The translations under genes were made by a program, and so were the position numbers. From positions 50,730,360-50,794,359 of the forward strand of contig NC_061805.1 of assembly GCF_021462225.1 (NCBI RefSeq): a DNA stretch of 64,000 bases, in the 5' to 3' direction. Source of the stretch: Girardinichthys multiradiatus (Eukaryota > Chordata > Actinopteri > Cyprinodontiformes > Goodeidae). Below the pieces are notes generated by a model that was given only the letters and a program-made list of their open reading frames with translations, was not told the origin of the DNA and did no database searches. Below are positions 1 through 11,578 of this stretch, piece by piece (the first letter of the stretch is position 1; the number at the start of each line of letters is the position of its first letter).

Positions 1-93
1 TTTGGACATGAGAGTTTTCACAGGAAGGACCACTAATCACTAATATAACACCTAAGCAGAGATATAGAGCAGGTGAGTTTTTTTCATTCGGAC

Positions 94-3000
94 CTTGAGG
101 ATGTATTTTCCAGGCGAGACGTCGGTGATGTCGATCCACTGACAGTCGATGTCAGCGTTGTAGGTGTCGTAACATCCGGGACTCAAACCCTGAACACAAA
201 CGACAGCAAAGAAACTCTTTATATTTTATTGGTGGTTTTAAAAAACTGGAGGTTTGAATCAAATTTTTATTTAAAGTTTGAAGTGATGTTTCCTGTTTCG
301 GGAAATGTACTCCTTCTTTCATTCTGCTCCCTCTAGAGGGCGCTACAGCGGTGTATCTGCCCTGAACCTCATCTGTCACACAAACCCTCAGCTGTCCTCC
401 TTCATCACATCCATGAACCTTTACCTGTCTGGCGCTCTGCCCCATTACTCAGGACAGTTGACCCCGGGTACCTAAACCCATCCACCTTCAGAAGCTCTAC
501 TCCTTGTAGTTTCAAGGATCCAGCTGTTTGCCTCTCATTCACACACGTGGATTCTGTCTCGCTTCAACTATGTTTCATTTCTTCACCTCTACAGGCTCTT
601 GCCTGTAAAGGTGTTTGACCTCATATGTCAACCTGTTAACCAGCAAACACAACAGTCCTTGATCTAATTCCACCTCCACCTTGGACACCACCTGTCACTC
701 CCACCACACACCTCACCACTGTCTCATTGTCCTTGCACGTGTCATTTAGTGCTACTGATTACTGATCATTTTGGTTTTTTTTCTCCATTTCTCACCTTTT
801 TGTAAATCCTCTTCCTCTGAGTCAAAAGGAGAGGAAACTAAGATTTGGTTTCGAAAATTAATAAATTTAATGGTATGTTTTATTTTGTTTCCCATTTTGA
901 AGAGTGTCACCTCATCTTTATTCCCAGGGACCAGAAAATCATGAATTATTCGGATCAGCATAAATTACTGAGATCCTTCAGCTAAGAGTTACCAATAGCT
1001 GCTGTACTTGCGATTTGTTAAAAAAATTATTTCTTAGCATTGGATTTCCCCCTTGAATAAACACATAATCTAATTAAAGGCTATAGTTCTTTACATTTGT
1101 TAATGGGAGAGTTCAAGGCTTTTAAAAAACTCAGACTGGAGAAGCCAAGCAGTGTGAAGAGCTCTGTATAAACAGTAGCTGACTGAAATGTAACAAACAA
1201 TCAAGAAATGGATAGGTGCATGATATCAGTCATTGTTTAGATGTGTGTAGCAGGTATGTGAATGTGCGTGTGTGTGTATACTTGAGTGTGTGATGTGCAG
1301 GCGTAGCGGCGGTAGTATCCAGGGTCGCAGGAAGTGTCTTCCAAACAGAAGCTGGCCTTGTGACCCTCTGCTACGTGGCTCTGAGTCTGAGCGTCCAGCA
1401 ACTCATACAGGCTGAACTCGTCCATGCTGTGAAAGTGACTGAGCAAACACACAACAGAAGTCAATCTCCAAACAGAAATGTACTAAAATACTCCAGAAAG
1501 ATGCAAGATATTCCAGTTAAAAGTCATACTTTACTGACAAACAAGTTAGTGAAAACAGATAAAATGTCATTTTTATCTGCTGCAATCACTTCTGGAGTAC
1601 CTCAGGGTGCAGAGTTCAGACGGTTTGTTATTTCTTGTCGTTTGAAGACAGTGTTTTAATTTGATTCTTAAGATTATTTCAAATCTCTCCCACAAATCTC
1701 AGCTGTACGTGCAATGTTAATTAATTATAACACATATTCTAACATATCCAACACTGAAAGATTAGCTCCAGTTTCATTAATAAAAGACGAATGTCAACAA
1801 ATCGGCCCTAAATAAGTATTTTTTTTAGTCCTTCGTTCTACCTTTTCTTTACACTTTCATTCTGCAGGAATATTTTCAACTCTCGGTCTTAGTTCTGCCT
1901 AATTGTAATTGTTAATAAAACAATTACATTTAGAGCACAGGAGCAACTTCAGAATATTTATTTTACAATCTAGTGACTAAAGCAACGTTATAAAGGAAGG
2001 TGATATTAGCAACGTGGTAAAGACACCAAAATAATTCATTTTTCTGTTTCTTTTTCTTTTTATGTTTCTGCACTGAAATACAAACAGATTTTTTTCAGTT
2101 ATAATGTGGAACTTAGCAATATATTAACATTATATTAACATTAATAGAAGAATTTCAGCACATATAGTTTGTTATAGTTTGTTCTAAATCAGAAAATCTG
2201 ATTTAATGCAGATAGTTAGGATGAGCTACTTACTTGTGACAGCTGTGCCACTCCCAGGCATATCGGGGTCTACTTGGCAGGAAGTCGGCTGTTCCCTGAT
2301 TCTTCACCCTCTGAGTGAACCTCAACAAAACTCTGGTTTCATAATCCTGAGCGTAGCGAGCAGAGCTGAAGCAGGAGGGGAGACAAAGGGAGGAAACTCC
2401 TTAGTTTGAAAGAACAAATCCAGAAACTCAAAAGTGAAAAGCATAAAGGATAAACCAATGGAAAAATTAGGTTTCTGACACAAATTAAGATGTTATAATG
2501 ATCAGTTTTCTTCTGTCTTATTCACTTTTCTTTGGTAGAAACATAAATCAGACTCCTTCTTGATTTCCTTTTGCTTTCATCAAATCCAAAGAAGTTGACT
2601 GAGGAGGAACTTTTAATCATCAGCAGCTTCTTAGATGCCTCTTCAAACCTTTACAGAAAAAATCTTGATTTCAACGTTGTTCAGAGGCAAAGTCCCCATC
2701 TCAGGGCCTGGAGGAACGGACCACTCAGTGGAAACAAAGATCGTGGTCTGATGGATCAGTATCCTGATCTTTGTTAGAAGAAATGGAGCAAAGAGGAATC
2801 CAGACCCTGCAGTCGGGCTCTGTAATGCCAAGGGGTGGTATCATGGTATGGGGTTGTATCAGTGACCTTGGCAAAGGTCACTTTCCCTTCTCTGACGGCA
2901 GCATGAATGCAGAAAATTCCAACAGATATTTTAGAGCAACAACTTGTTGGGACCACACAGCCATGGGTGTTCAACACTAAAACTCCGGTACATACTTTCC

Positions 3001-6000
3001 TGGAACCTTTCAAAATAAAGTGCATTAACCTTCTTCCAGCACAGCCAGGAAATGGGGTAACTGCGGACTTCCTGTGGCGCCAATACCAAAATAAAAGCCC
3101 CACCTTTCCACAAGTCTTTCTCTTCCACACCGATGACCATCGGGTCAGGAGGGAACACAGCGCGCTGAATGTCTTTTGCTGGCAAAAGGACATAAATTCA
3201 ACTGGATCCAAGGACCGATCATTTGCAAAAGTTAAGTAGAATGAAATACTGTCTGTGTATCCGGTATTTTCATTCATGAACGGAGAAATTAAGGTGTAAG
3301 AGTTGCTTACATTTTCTCTTCGAGGCCCCACAGAAGCAAACGGTGTTCCGAGAGAAGCTGTTTCGACAAGCCGAGTCTGGAGGAAAGACGACGGCCTCAA
3401 CCGTGTTTACGGTAACGAACAGCTGGTCACCTTCTGATCGGGAGAAACTGAGGAAGTTAGCGGGAAGCTAACTCTTTGTTCACGACGGATATCTTCTTCA
3501 AACTTCGCCTTGGGACGACATTCCCTCAACAGGTTCAGAGGTTAGGTTTTGGGCAGATTAACAGATTGGTTTAGGATGAAATGATCTAAACGTTTTCATG
3601 TTATAAAGTTTGTTTTGTGGAACTCGGCTATCTTGGTGCTAGCATGCTACCTGTAGCACCGAGGCCGGTTCGGGTTCTTTGTATGTTTTAAAGCTAAGAT
3701 AAACTTTATTTAAAGGGTGGTTTTAACCAGAACATTGCTCATAACGCGCCGTCAGCGCTTATGCATTTTAACCCTTTTATTAACCTGGTATTTTAAAGGT
3801 ATGTGTTGATTCTGGCGCTAAGCTATCTCTAGCTTAGCACTTTAGCTAGCTTCTTTGTTAGCCCAACGGCCAGCCGGTAGGAACACGTGTGCTAGCATTA
3901 AGGCTAGTCAACAGAAAGGTTGTTAGTTTTCAAGCTAGTGAATAATAGTCCCTGAACATCATTTACTAAAGTTGATAACTAAGTAAACACCATTAAGCCC
4001 CATTTCTCCAGAAAGATTTGGCTCTTTTCCAAAATACTCAATAATATTTCTTTAAATATTATTTTAATAAATGAAGGCAGCTAATTAGACACCGTTGAGA
4101 ATTAGTCATCCAGAAGGTTGGTTTTATTCAGCAGATCATTATTTAAAACATTATTTTATTAAAATAATATTTAATCTGATCTTGCATTGTGAATGGTTGT
4201 CTAAACGTTTGCTGATTATTTCCTAAGTTGGTTCCAAGACTAACTTAACTTCATTTCCAGATTCTTCAAGATAATCCTTGGTTCTCAAACATAAACATTT
4301 CATGGTAATGTTGCATCACTCTTTTGGTCATAATTTCTAATCATCTTTAATCAACTTGTTTATATTGTACATAGTCCATTAGTCTTCATTATTCTTTAAT
4401 TCTGCTTGGTAGTTTAGTTGGATTGTTTTAGCAAAGTAAAGAGTTTGTTGATTGAAATATGTTTGACTTTGAGTTGACTTATTTTTGTTAATAAATTCTT
4501 GTATTTTAAGAAATTGTGTAAATTTATTCCATATATGTGCAGAGTTTATGCTGTTCAATAATGTCAGAGCTCGTCTCACACCTTTTTATTCTGTCCTAAT
4601 ACCATCGCCTTACTGGGCTGGTATTCACAGGACAATCCTTAACAGACCGGAATATTATTTGGTAAAATATTAATATTAAATGATATTCTCAGATTCATAT
4701 TTACAACAAACGTCTGCCTTCAACACTTTTCCAGGAGCATGATAAAGGAAAACCCTATTCTGCACATGTTCCAGAGGCATAGCTGAGGAAGAACATGGTA
4801 CCAGATGCTGGACTGGCCCTGCCTACAGTCCTGATCTGTCCATAATAGGAAATGTTGGAGAACTGTGCAACCAAAAATGAGATGACCACCCTGTAAGATG
4901 TTCTCCTCTTGGAGAACATCCTACTGTATGAAACGTTTTTAAAGCAGCAGGAGGCGTCTCCTTGTTTTGGATCGTCTCTCAAAGGACCAGCAGAACTCAA
5001 ATGTTCAGGCAGGAATGTTTTATCTTACGAGGCGAGGCAGTTCTCCTCAGCAGCACAGCGCAGGTTGTACATGGGTGACCTCTGGACGTACGAGGCAATC
5101 TGGATGTAATATGGATCAGGAACCAGATCCGGAAGACCTGCAACAGGTTCACATGAAGAAAAACTTTCTTTAAGGTTATTTTCGAACAACATCAAACATG
5201 ACCAGGTGTGCAACTTGATGGTCTGTAAAAACTCTGGAGAATAAATCAGACACACCCTAACAATTTGGCCGGTCTATTTAAGCTCCCAAGCATCCTGCTG
5301 CATTTTGCATCATGTGCTGCTGCTGCTGGTTCTGATCAGCCTCTTCAGGTCAGAGACCCGCTCCCTGCTTCCTAACATGCAGAGACAGGTTCTGGGGTGG
5401 GGTATGCTCTCGTCAGTCCATTACATGTGGAGCATTATGGCCATGGAGTGATGAGATCTCAAACTTATCAGTGAATAAATATTAATTTAAACATTTACAT
5501 GTGAGTTTTGTTTATTACCATTGGGAGTAACTTTAAAGCCTCCTCTGATGATAGAAAACATCTTTTATTAAGTGTACAAACTGATCTGTGCTTCATTAGG
5601 TGAAATCACTGCATCATTTAACCAGAAAAGGCTGCAACCTGCCACTTATTTGACTTTATTTTAATGCAGTTTAAATAAACGTTTTCCTCTTAATTTAAAT
5701 CTTAAATCTTGCAGGTTTGAAACAAACAAAATGATGTTTCTATTTTTGTTCTGTTTCACCTTCTCTGCAGTAAGTTCTGGTTCTTTAGTCTTTTTCTTGA
5801 GGTTGAAAAGACTGTAACTACAGTTGCATCACCAACAGAGGGCGCTGGGGGTAATTTCATTAGATGTTTTTCATTATGAGAATTAAATAGTTGATGTTCC
5901 TTAAAGGCAAAGCTGCTGGCTGGTATCTGTAATAAGTTTCTCAGCATAAAAAACAGCTTGTGTCTATAAACATAGATGGAAATAAGCTTTTTAATATTAA

Positions 6001-7619
6001 TAGTATAATAAAACTATTTAAACCCCCACCCACCTGATTCTAATTAGGACCTGAGATTGAAAAATGAGATTTAAGCAGCATCTCTCCTTGTTTGTAAGAG
6101 GAACCTGAACATCAGTCCATTTACGGTTAACATCAGTGAAACACATCAGACATGTTAACAAGATTTGAATTTAAAAGTCTTTTTTTCTATAAAGCAAAAA
6201 GTTATACCTTAGTTTAAATTATCATTAAATGCAGAATTATTATTTGATGTCATTTAGTTTAATGTATTTCTGACCAGAACAGTTTTGTTTAAAACAACAA
6301 GGTCCTGGTTCCAGTCCGAAATGTGGGATTTGTCTTATTCTCAGCAGCCACGTGGATTTGCTCTGGGTTCTTCTGGATCATCCCACAGCCCAAAAGATGT
6401 TTAACCGGTCATTCTGGATTGTCTGAGTTGTTCTGGTGAATTTTTGCTTTGGTCCGTTCCTGCTTACACGAACTAAGATGGGTTTTAGTGACTTTTCACA
6501 TACAGAACTAGTTCATCTTTGGTCCAAATGCACATGTTTTGTATTGTATTGCTTATTAATGAAGGGCAGGATGGACATTTGGATCTGAAGTTCTCTCCAT
6601 CAGACCCTCTATCAGAACCGCTGACTCAAGAATCCCTGTTTTTATTCCGAATGATTTCTGTTGCGCTCTTCTTGATTTTCTTATTTTCTGGACTGTTGTA
6701 AAGGTTCTGGTTTGACCAGTTCGAGCTGTGAGCAGGCCTGAGATCAATGCTTTCTGGATCAGGAGGTTTTCAGCAGCCATGTACAGTATGAAGAGAAACA
6801 TCTGGGTTTCTTTAGGGTTAGAACTGATTGGGAGACTGAGCTGCAGGAATAATGAGCCAATAAAACCTGGAGTTCACGCTTTCATCAACAGGAACCTTTA
6901 ACTGATTCATGAAGGATAGACATATAAGCCAGGAAACAACTGAAACGTAACTTATTATCGAACAAAACCAATTATGTTTTACATTAATTTCTGTGACCAT
7001 GTGTGATGCTTTTTTTTCCCCATAAAAACGCTCAAAATGCCAACATTCAAACTGAAAAGTTTAGTGTCGAGTTTTTCTCACCGTTCTGGTGGTACTGTGT
7101 TCCGTATCCCGGCCGGGCCTGAGCCCGGGGTCTGGGTCTGTAGTACGTGTCAAAGTAGTTGTAGTAAGGGTCGTAGCCGTGTCGCTTGTAGGGGTTGTAG
7201 GGGTCATCTCCGACCATCATGTCCTCTCTGGTGACCGGGGCAGAATCAGCTTCTCCTGCGGCCTGAGGCTGCGCAGGGCGCGCCTGCTGCCGCGCCATGG
7301 CGCGGAGCTGCGCAGAGCTGCTGGCTGCGGGGACCCGCGGGGCCCGCCGGGATGCAGTGTCTGCGGCCGTGTCATTAGAACTGCTCAGGACCAGTACCGG
7401 GTTACTGCGGCGGGGGGAGCCGGTCTGCGTCCTCACGCTGGGTCTGTACATAGCGCCGCGGCTCAGGATGCTGAAGACCTGGCCGTTGTGTTGCCATGTC
7501 AATCTCCTCCGGGGCGCATCAGACTCAGCAGCCTCCTGAGCGCAAACTGCATCCAGAAAACAGCAGAGGAAACAAACATGCGCAAAAGAGAGCGCCAGTC
7601 GTGCAAAAGAGAGCTTCAT
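94..7619 (-). CDS. lox-like: Lysyl oxidase family protein (lox or loxl5 type), coding exons 1-5, 3' end outside window
   Basis: Secreted copper amine oxidase that oxidises lysines in collagen and elastin to start cross-linking. Coding exons in transcript order: 7082-7619, 5029-5137, 2234-2365, 1282-1438, 94-189. All have GT-AG borders and join in frame to 344 codons. Exon 1 encodes a signal peptide ([10 protein letters not shown]..., ending near VCAQ), an Arg-rich propeptide and the procollagen C-proteinase site context [12 protein letters not shown], followed by a Tyr/Pro/Arg-rich stretch. Exons 2-5 encode the catalytic domain: the copper site WEWHSCHNHFH with all its histidines, the LTQ-precursor lysine in EGHKASF and its partner tyrosine in GCYDTYNAD. 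Exon lengths 109, 157 and 96 match those I recall for human LOX; exon 3 is two codons shorter. The final exon must lie left of base 1. The cleavage motif favours LOX; the divergent [16 protein letters not shown] stretch leaves loxl5 open. Family certain, paralogue not. Confidence 0.93.
190..1281 (-). other. Intron between lox-like exons 4 and 5
   Basis: AT-rich intronic sequence bounded by the donor GTATAC after exon 4 and an acceptor CAG before exon 5. I see no repeat element or additional exon in it. Confidence 0.7.
2570..2945 (+). mobile_element. Degraded Tc1-like transposase fragment in lox-like intron 2
   Basis: Translation in shifting plus-strand frames gives the Tc1 core signature [19 protein letters not shown], then NAEN and ILEQQL. 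These match the stretch between the first and second catalytic acids of Tc1/mariner transposases. Frames are broken by stops and shifts and no terminal repeats are recognisable, so this is an old inactive remnant. It lies in the intron between lox-like exons 2 and 3. Confidence 0.65.
3300..3560. other. CpG-enriched block in lox-like intron 2
   Basis: Roughly fifteen CpG dinucleotides occur in about 210 bases (3340-3550), unlike the AT-rich intron around it. A possible plus-strand splice donor (CAACAG before GTTCAG) sits at about 3532. GCTAGC-type palindromes follow at 3630-3920. The block could be an intronic promoter or first exon, or part of an unrecognised repeat. No coding sequence is recognised. 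Confidence 0.25.
4052..4174. repeat. AT-rich 20-bp inverted repeat, about 83-bp loop
   Basis: The arm at 4052-4071 and the arm at 4155-4174 are exact reverse complements over 20 bases (core TTAAATATTATTTTAATAA). They enclose about 83 bases of mixed sequence. This could be a small foldback or MITE-like element, or a chance palindrome in AT-rich DNA. Confidence 0.5.
4735..4855 (+). mobile_element. Short Tc1/mariner-like transposase remnant
   Basis: A stretch reading GCTGGACTGGCC...TACAGTCCTGATCTGTCC translates to a degenerate form of the W-x-x-P-A-x-S-P-D-L block that precedes the third catalytic residue of Tc1/mariner transposases. The remainder is unrecognisable. It lies in the lox-like intron between exons 2 and 3. 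Confidence 0.45.
5138..7081 (-). other. Intron between lox-like exons 1 and 2
   Basis: 1.94 kb of AT-rich intron. It opens with donor GTGAGA after exon 1 and closes with TTGCAG before exon 2. I recognise no exon, RNA gene or mobile element in it. Confidence 0.65.
7082..7619 (-). other. lox-like: lox-like coding exon 1, GC- and CpG-rich
   Basis: This exon carries the start codon (A at 7619, with A at -3) and ends AACG before the donor GTGAGA. The split Gly codon is completed by exon 2. GC and CpG content over about 7090-7560 is far above the surrounding AT-rich DNA, so the first exon doubles as a CpG island. The opposite-strand reading frame here is only a shadow. No convincing TATA box is visible in the 150 bases upstream (7620-7770). 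Confidence 0.85.
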
Positions 7620-8562
7620 TGTTAAAATAAATTAGGAGCCACTGCTTTCCTTCCAGCTGCTGATCTGATAAGTTGGTGCAAAACTTTGGAGCTCAGCTGC
7701 TCCAACCTCTGATGGAGGGAGGAGTGAGAGAGGCATCTTTTTTCCACCTCAAGTTCTCAGTTACCTTAGGGCTTTAACTCTTGATGCAACACATCATATT
7801 AGCGGTCATATTGATGGTTAACTAGCAGATCCATAGTGTTTAGTTTCCTGGAGCTCATTTTTCTTTCTAAAGCAAGTTTAAATGACCAAACAAACAAAAA
7901 CGAGACATTAAAACTAATTCGGCTTCGAAAAGACTCATCAGGATAAATAATCCTGCAAAATTAACATGAAAAAGTTTGAAAAAGTCAAAGTGTTTAGTTG
8001 TAAACAAAGTGAAACCTGGATCTGTGGCCTGACACATTGTCCTGGGAGGTTTCTGATAATGATGCTGGTGTTTGGTGCTGCAGGCATCACACTATTGCAG
8101 TTCTGCTGCCGCCAAACCAAAGGGCAGCAGCTGCAGCTCAGGTTGAAGCTGCAAAAAGAGACAGAAAGAAGAAAGTCTGAACTCAATCATTTTATTTTGA
8201 TAGAACCAATCACTTTATGCCATCTTTCACATTTCAGAAATCCATGATAACAGTGATCATGAAGCTTAGTACAAAACACATTATTTAATAAAACAACATT
8301 TTGAGCTTTTTCAGTAAAAACATTTTAAGGTGATTTACCTGAAATCTGGGTTTTGGGCTGTTCTCCTCTCTTTTCAGCATGAGGTGTGATGTTCTGCCCG
8401 TCCTGTCTTTAATTACAGCATCTCTGTGGTCAGAGCAGAGACTAAAATTACTCTGAGGTCTCAACACTCTGACTCACAGTCAGTTCAAACTGAAAAGCCT
8501 TGTCACTTTCAGAGCACAAGCAGCACACCGATGCAGTGCTATTATTTTAGGTTAAACATAAA

Positions 8563-9165
8563 TTACAATGCTTTGCAAAAGTATTCACACCTCTCAAACG
8601 TTTTTCTTTTTAAGTCATGCAACGACCACAAATGTGTGTGTTTCACAGAGATTTGTGCTGATGCATAATGATGGACTGGAAGGAAAAGGTTTTTTAAAGT
8701 TATGTAAAAGTATAGAAATTGTTGCATGCATTTGATTTCACTCCTGCTGGTGTAAATTATTTGTAAAAAAAAAAAAACCCTTAGGACTGCAGTTCTTTGG
8801 AGGTATGTCTCCACTAGCTTTGCAAATTGAGAGGCTGATATTTATGCCATTGATCTTTGCTAAATAGCTGAAGCTCCGTCAGTTTGAGATGGAGCGTGGC
8901 TGTGTTTAAATAAACATGAACATGCTTTGATCGAAACCTTTCCATTGGCTGTGTGTTTGTCCTGCTGAAAGGTGAACCTCCACCCCAGTGTCTAGTCTCT
9001 GTAGCCTCTAAAAGGGTTTCTTCCAGATTGTCCTTTATTTAGCTCCATCTCTCTTCCCATCAACTCTGTCCAGCTTCTCTGTTTCTACTCTTAACAGAAC
9101 CTCTACTACTTTAAACAAAATGCCTTAGCAGATCTGCCTTATGATGCAATATTTTCATACTGAGG
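8563..9165. mobile_element. Degraded Tc1-like element remnant
   Basis: Begins with a TIR-like ATGCTTTGCAAAAGTATTCA typical of one fish Tc1 family. At 8940-9090 it contains the family's diagnostic block (GTCCTGCTGAAAGGTGAACC, then a CAACTCTGTCCAGCTTC segment), which is the reverse complement of transposase coding sequence. Large parts are missing and no frame is open. Confidence 0.5.
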
Positions 9166-9236
9166 CAAAAAAGTTTATTGATCTATTTTCAAGGAAAGAT
9201 GCCTAAACCAACACTTGGCTTCAACATGAAAACATT

Positions 9237-9587
9237 TTAATTCAATTTAATTTATTTATAAATGCAAATTCACAACACATGTCATCTCAAAGCACTTTAC
9301 AGAGTCAGTTCAATGGAACCATCCAGGCAGATTCTAAGTCAAATACATCTATTCCAATTCAGCAGGAGCGACAGTAGACAGTAGCCTTGGTTGTTGCTGG
9401 CTTTGCAGCAATCCCTGAGCATGCATGGAGCAGCAGTGGAAAGGAAAACCCCCTTTAACATGAAGAAACCTCCAGCAGAACCAGAACCAAGCTCTGTGTG
9501 GTTCTTTTACAACAGTTGTATTTTTACCACTGAAGGCCAACTTTGTGAAGTGGATGGCTAATATCCCTGTGGAGAGATTCTCCCACC
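9237..9587 (+). repeat. Teleost interspersed repeat (non-autonomous element)
   Basis: Starts with TTCAATTTAATTTATTTATA, continues through CACAACACATGTCATCTCAA and AGCACTTTACA, and includes GGCTTTGCAGCAATCCCT and GAAGAAACCTCCAGCAGAAC. I recognise this order from a very common dispersed fish repeat. There is no coding capacity. It ends close to the palindrome at 9588-9623. Confidence 0.55.
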
Positions 9588-9623
9588 TGATCAATCCATC
9601 ATCTTCAGATGATGGATTGATCA
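9588..9623. repeat. Near-perfect 36-bp palindrome
   Basis: The 17-base arm TGATCAATCCATCATCT at 9588-9604 is followed after two bases (TC) by its exact reverse complement at 9607-9623. It could extrude as a cruciform or form a hairpin in RNA. It directly abuts the dispersed repeat at 9237-9587. Confidence 0.8.
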
Positions 9624-10715
9624 GAGCTGTGTGAGATGTTCAAAGGTCGGGATGTTGTTCCAGAACCTAATCCTGCTTTAAACTTCTCCAGAACTTTCTC
9701 CCTCATCTGTCTGCTATGTTCCTTGGTCCATCTCCTCCATCTCTCAGGCCAGAAACAGAACAGATGGGTTTATACTCAATTAAATGACGCACAGTTTGAC
9801 TCTGATTTAATTTGGAGGCGTCAGAATCAAGAGAGCTGCATATAAATACACGCCTCACTTCTCAGATTTTTATTTATGAAGCAAACTGAAAACCATCTAA
9901 CATTTACCTTCCACTTCTCAGCTCTGCTCTACGTTGGGTTGGTCTGTCACAAAAATCCCAGTAAAATATTTTGAAGTTTGTGGTGTAAGGTGACAAAACA
10001 GGAAGTTCAAAGGTTATGAATATGTTTCTGTAACTGTATGTATCTGCGAAACAAAACATGTGCTGCTGTTGTTGTGCACCTGATTTTTTCAACTTATACA
10101 AGTTGCTTTTGTTGGTTTTTACTGGAAAAAATTACCCCTTCTCTCCAGCTGGGACCTCAGGATGCTTAAAAGAGTTGAAATTGAGGCCCTTTCCAACTGA
10201 GAGGTTTCCTCTTCACAAGACGTTGTAAAACACACAATCTGCCACCCAGAGAGAAGCAACACTTTTCCTTTCAACCGCATCATGTTACAGTTTTTATTTA
10301 TGTTCTTTATTTTGTTGTGTGAGATCAGTTACAGAGTGAGGCTGGAATAATGTGCTTTCTTTGCAACGTGTGCTGAAGAGTAAAGTAGATAATGTCCTGT
10401 TCAGTGGTTGGCACAAAGAAAATTGGACTGAACTTTTACAACTATAGTACCAGAATGAATGTTCAGATTCTGAATTCATGAGGCTTTGATGGTGGATCTT
10501 TAAACAAGAGTTGCTTTGCTTTCATTCAGAAACATATTTTTATCCACCTGTGAAAAAAATCCAAAATTTTTCTTTAACATTGAACTTTCCACCAGCTACT
10601 GAAAACTAGAAATCAGGTGAGTATTTCAGAGACTGAGCAGAGAAGAGGATCGGTAGATACAGGTCCTTCTCAAAATATTAGCATATTGTGATAAAGTTAA
10701 TTATTTTCCATAATG

Positions 10716-11359
10716 TTCGTTCGTTCGTCGTCTTCTGCTTATCCAGGACCGGGTCGCGGGGGCAGCAGACTCAGCAGAGACGCCCAGACATCCCTCTCTC
10801 CAGACACCTCTTCCAGCTCCTCCGGGTGGAGCCCAAGGCGTTCCCAGGCCAGCCGAGAGACATAGTCCCTCCAGCGTGTCCTGGGCCGTCCCCTGGGCCT
10901 CCTCCCGGTGGGACGTGCCTGGAACACCTCCCGAGGAAGGCGTCCAGGAGGCATCCGGTATAGATGCCCGAGCCACCTCAACTGGCTCCTCTCGATGTGG
11001 AGGAGCAGCGGCTCTACTCCGAGCTCCTCACCCTATCTCTAAGGGAGTGCCCGGCCACCCTACGGAGGAAGCTCATTTCAGCCGCTTGTATCCGTGATCT
11101 CGTTCTTTCGGTCATGACCCAAAGGTCATGGCCATAGGTGAGGGTAGGAACGTAGACTGACCAGTAAATTGAGAGCTTTGCTTTTCGGCTCAGCTCTCTC
11201 TTCACCACAATGGACCGGCACAATGCCCCCATTACTGTGGCAGCCGCACCGATCCGTCTGTCGATCTCCCGCTCCATTCTTCCCTCACTCGTGAACAAGA
11301 CCCCGAGATACTTAAACTCCTCCACTTGAGGCAGGAACTCCCCTCCAACCTGATGAAAC
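10716..11359 (-). mobile_element. 5'-truncated non-LTR retrotransposon (LINE) fragment nested in Tc1
   Basis: The minus strand encodes the C-terminal part of a LINE reverse transcriptase: FLPQVEEFKYLGVLFTSEG, MEREIDRRIGAAATVMGALC, KLSIYWSVYVPTLTYGHD, and in a second frame GRLPREVFQARPTGRRPRG ending LLSLLPPRPGPG. A frameshift near 11020-11050 separates the two parts. The 3' tail ends in a short GAAC repeat next to the Tc1 TIR. Left and right junctions were placed by comparison with the intact TIR on the other side of the Tc1. A target duplication is not clear. Clade not assigned. Confidence 0.85.
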
Positions 11360-11578
11360 ATGATGAAAATTTAACATTCATATATTTTAGATTCATTGCA
11401 CACTAACTGAAATATTTCAGGTCTTTTATTGTCTTAATATGGATGATTTTGGCATACAGCTCATGAAAACCCAAAATTCCTATCTCACAAAATTAGCATA
11501 TTTCATCCAACCAATAAAAGAAAAGTGTTTTTAATACAAAAAACGTCAACCTTCAAATAATCATGTACAGTTATGCAC

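Noticed and set aside
2774..3400. 208-residue minus-strand open frame in lox-like intron 2
   Set aside because: It runs antisense through the plus-strand Tc1 remnant and then into the CpG block. No motif, and the composition changes along it as expected for a chance frame.
7089..7625. 178-residue plus-strand frame rich in Val, Arg and Gly
   Set aside because: Antisense shadow of the GC-rich lox-like exon 1, whose own frame carries the signal peptide and family motifs.
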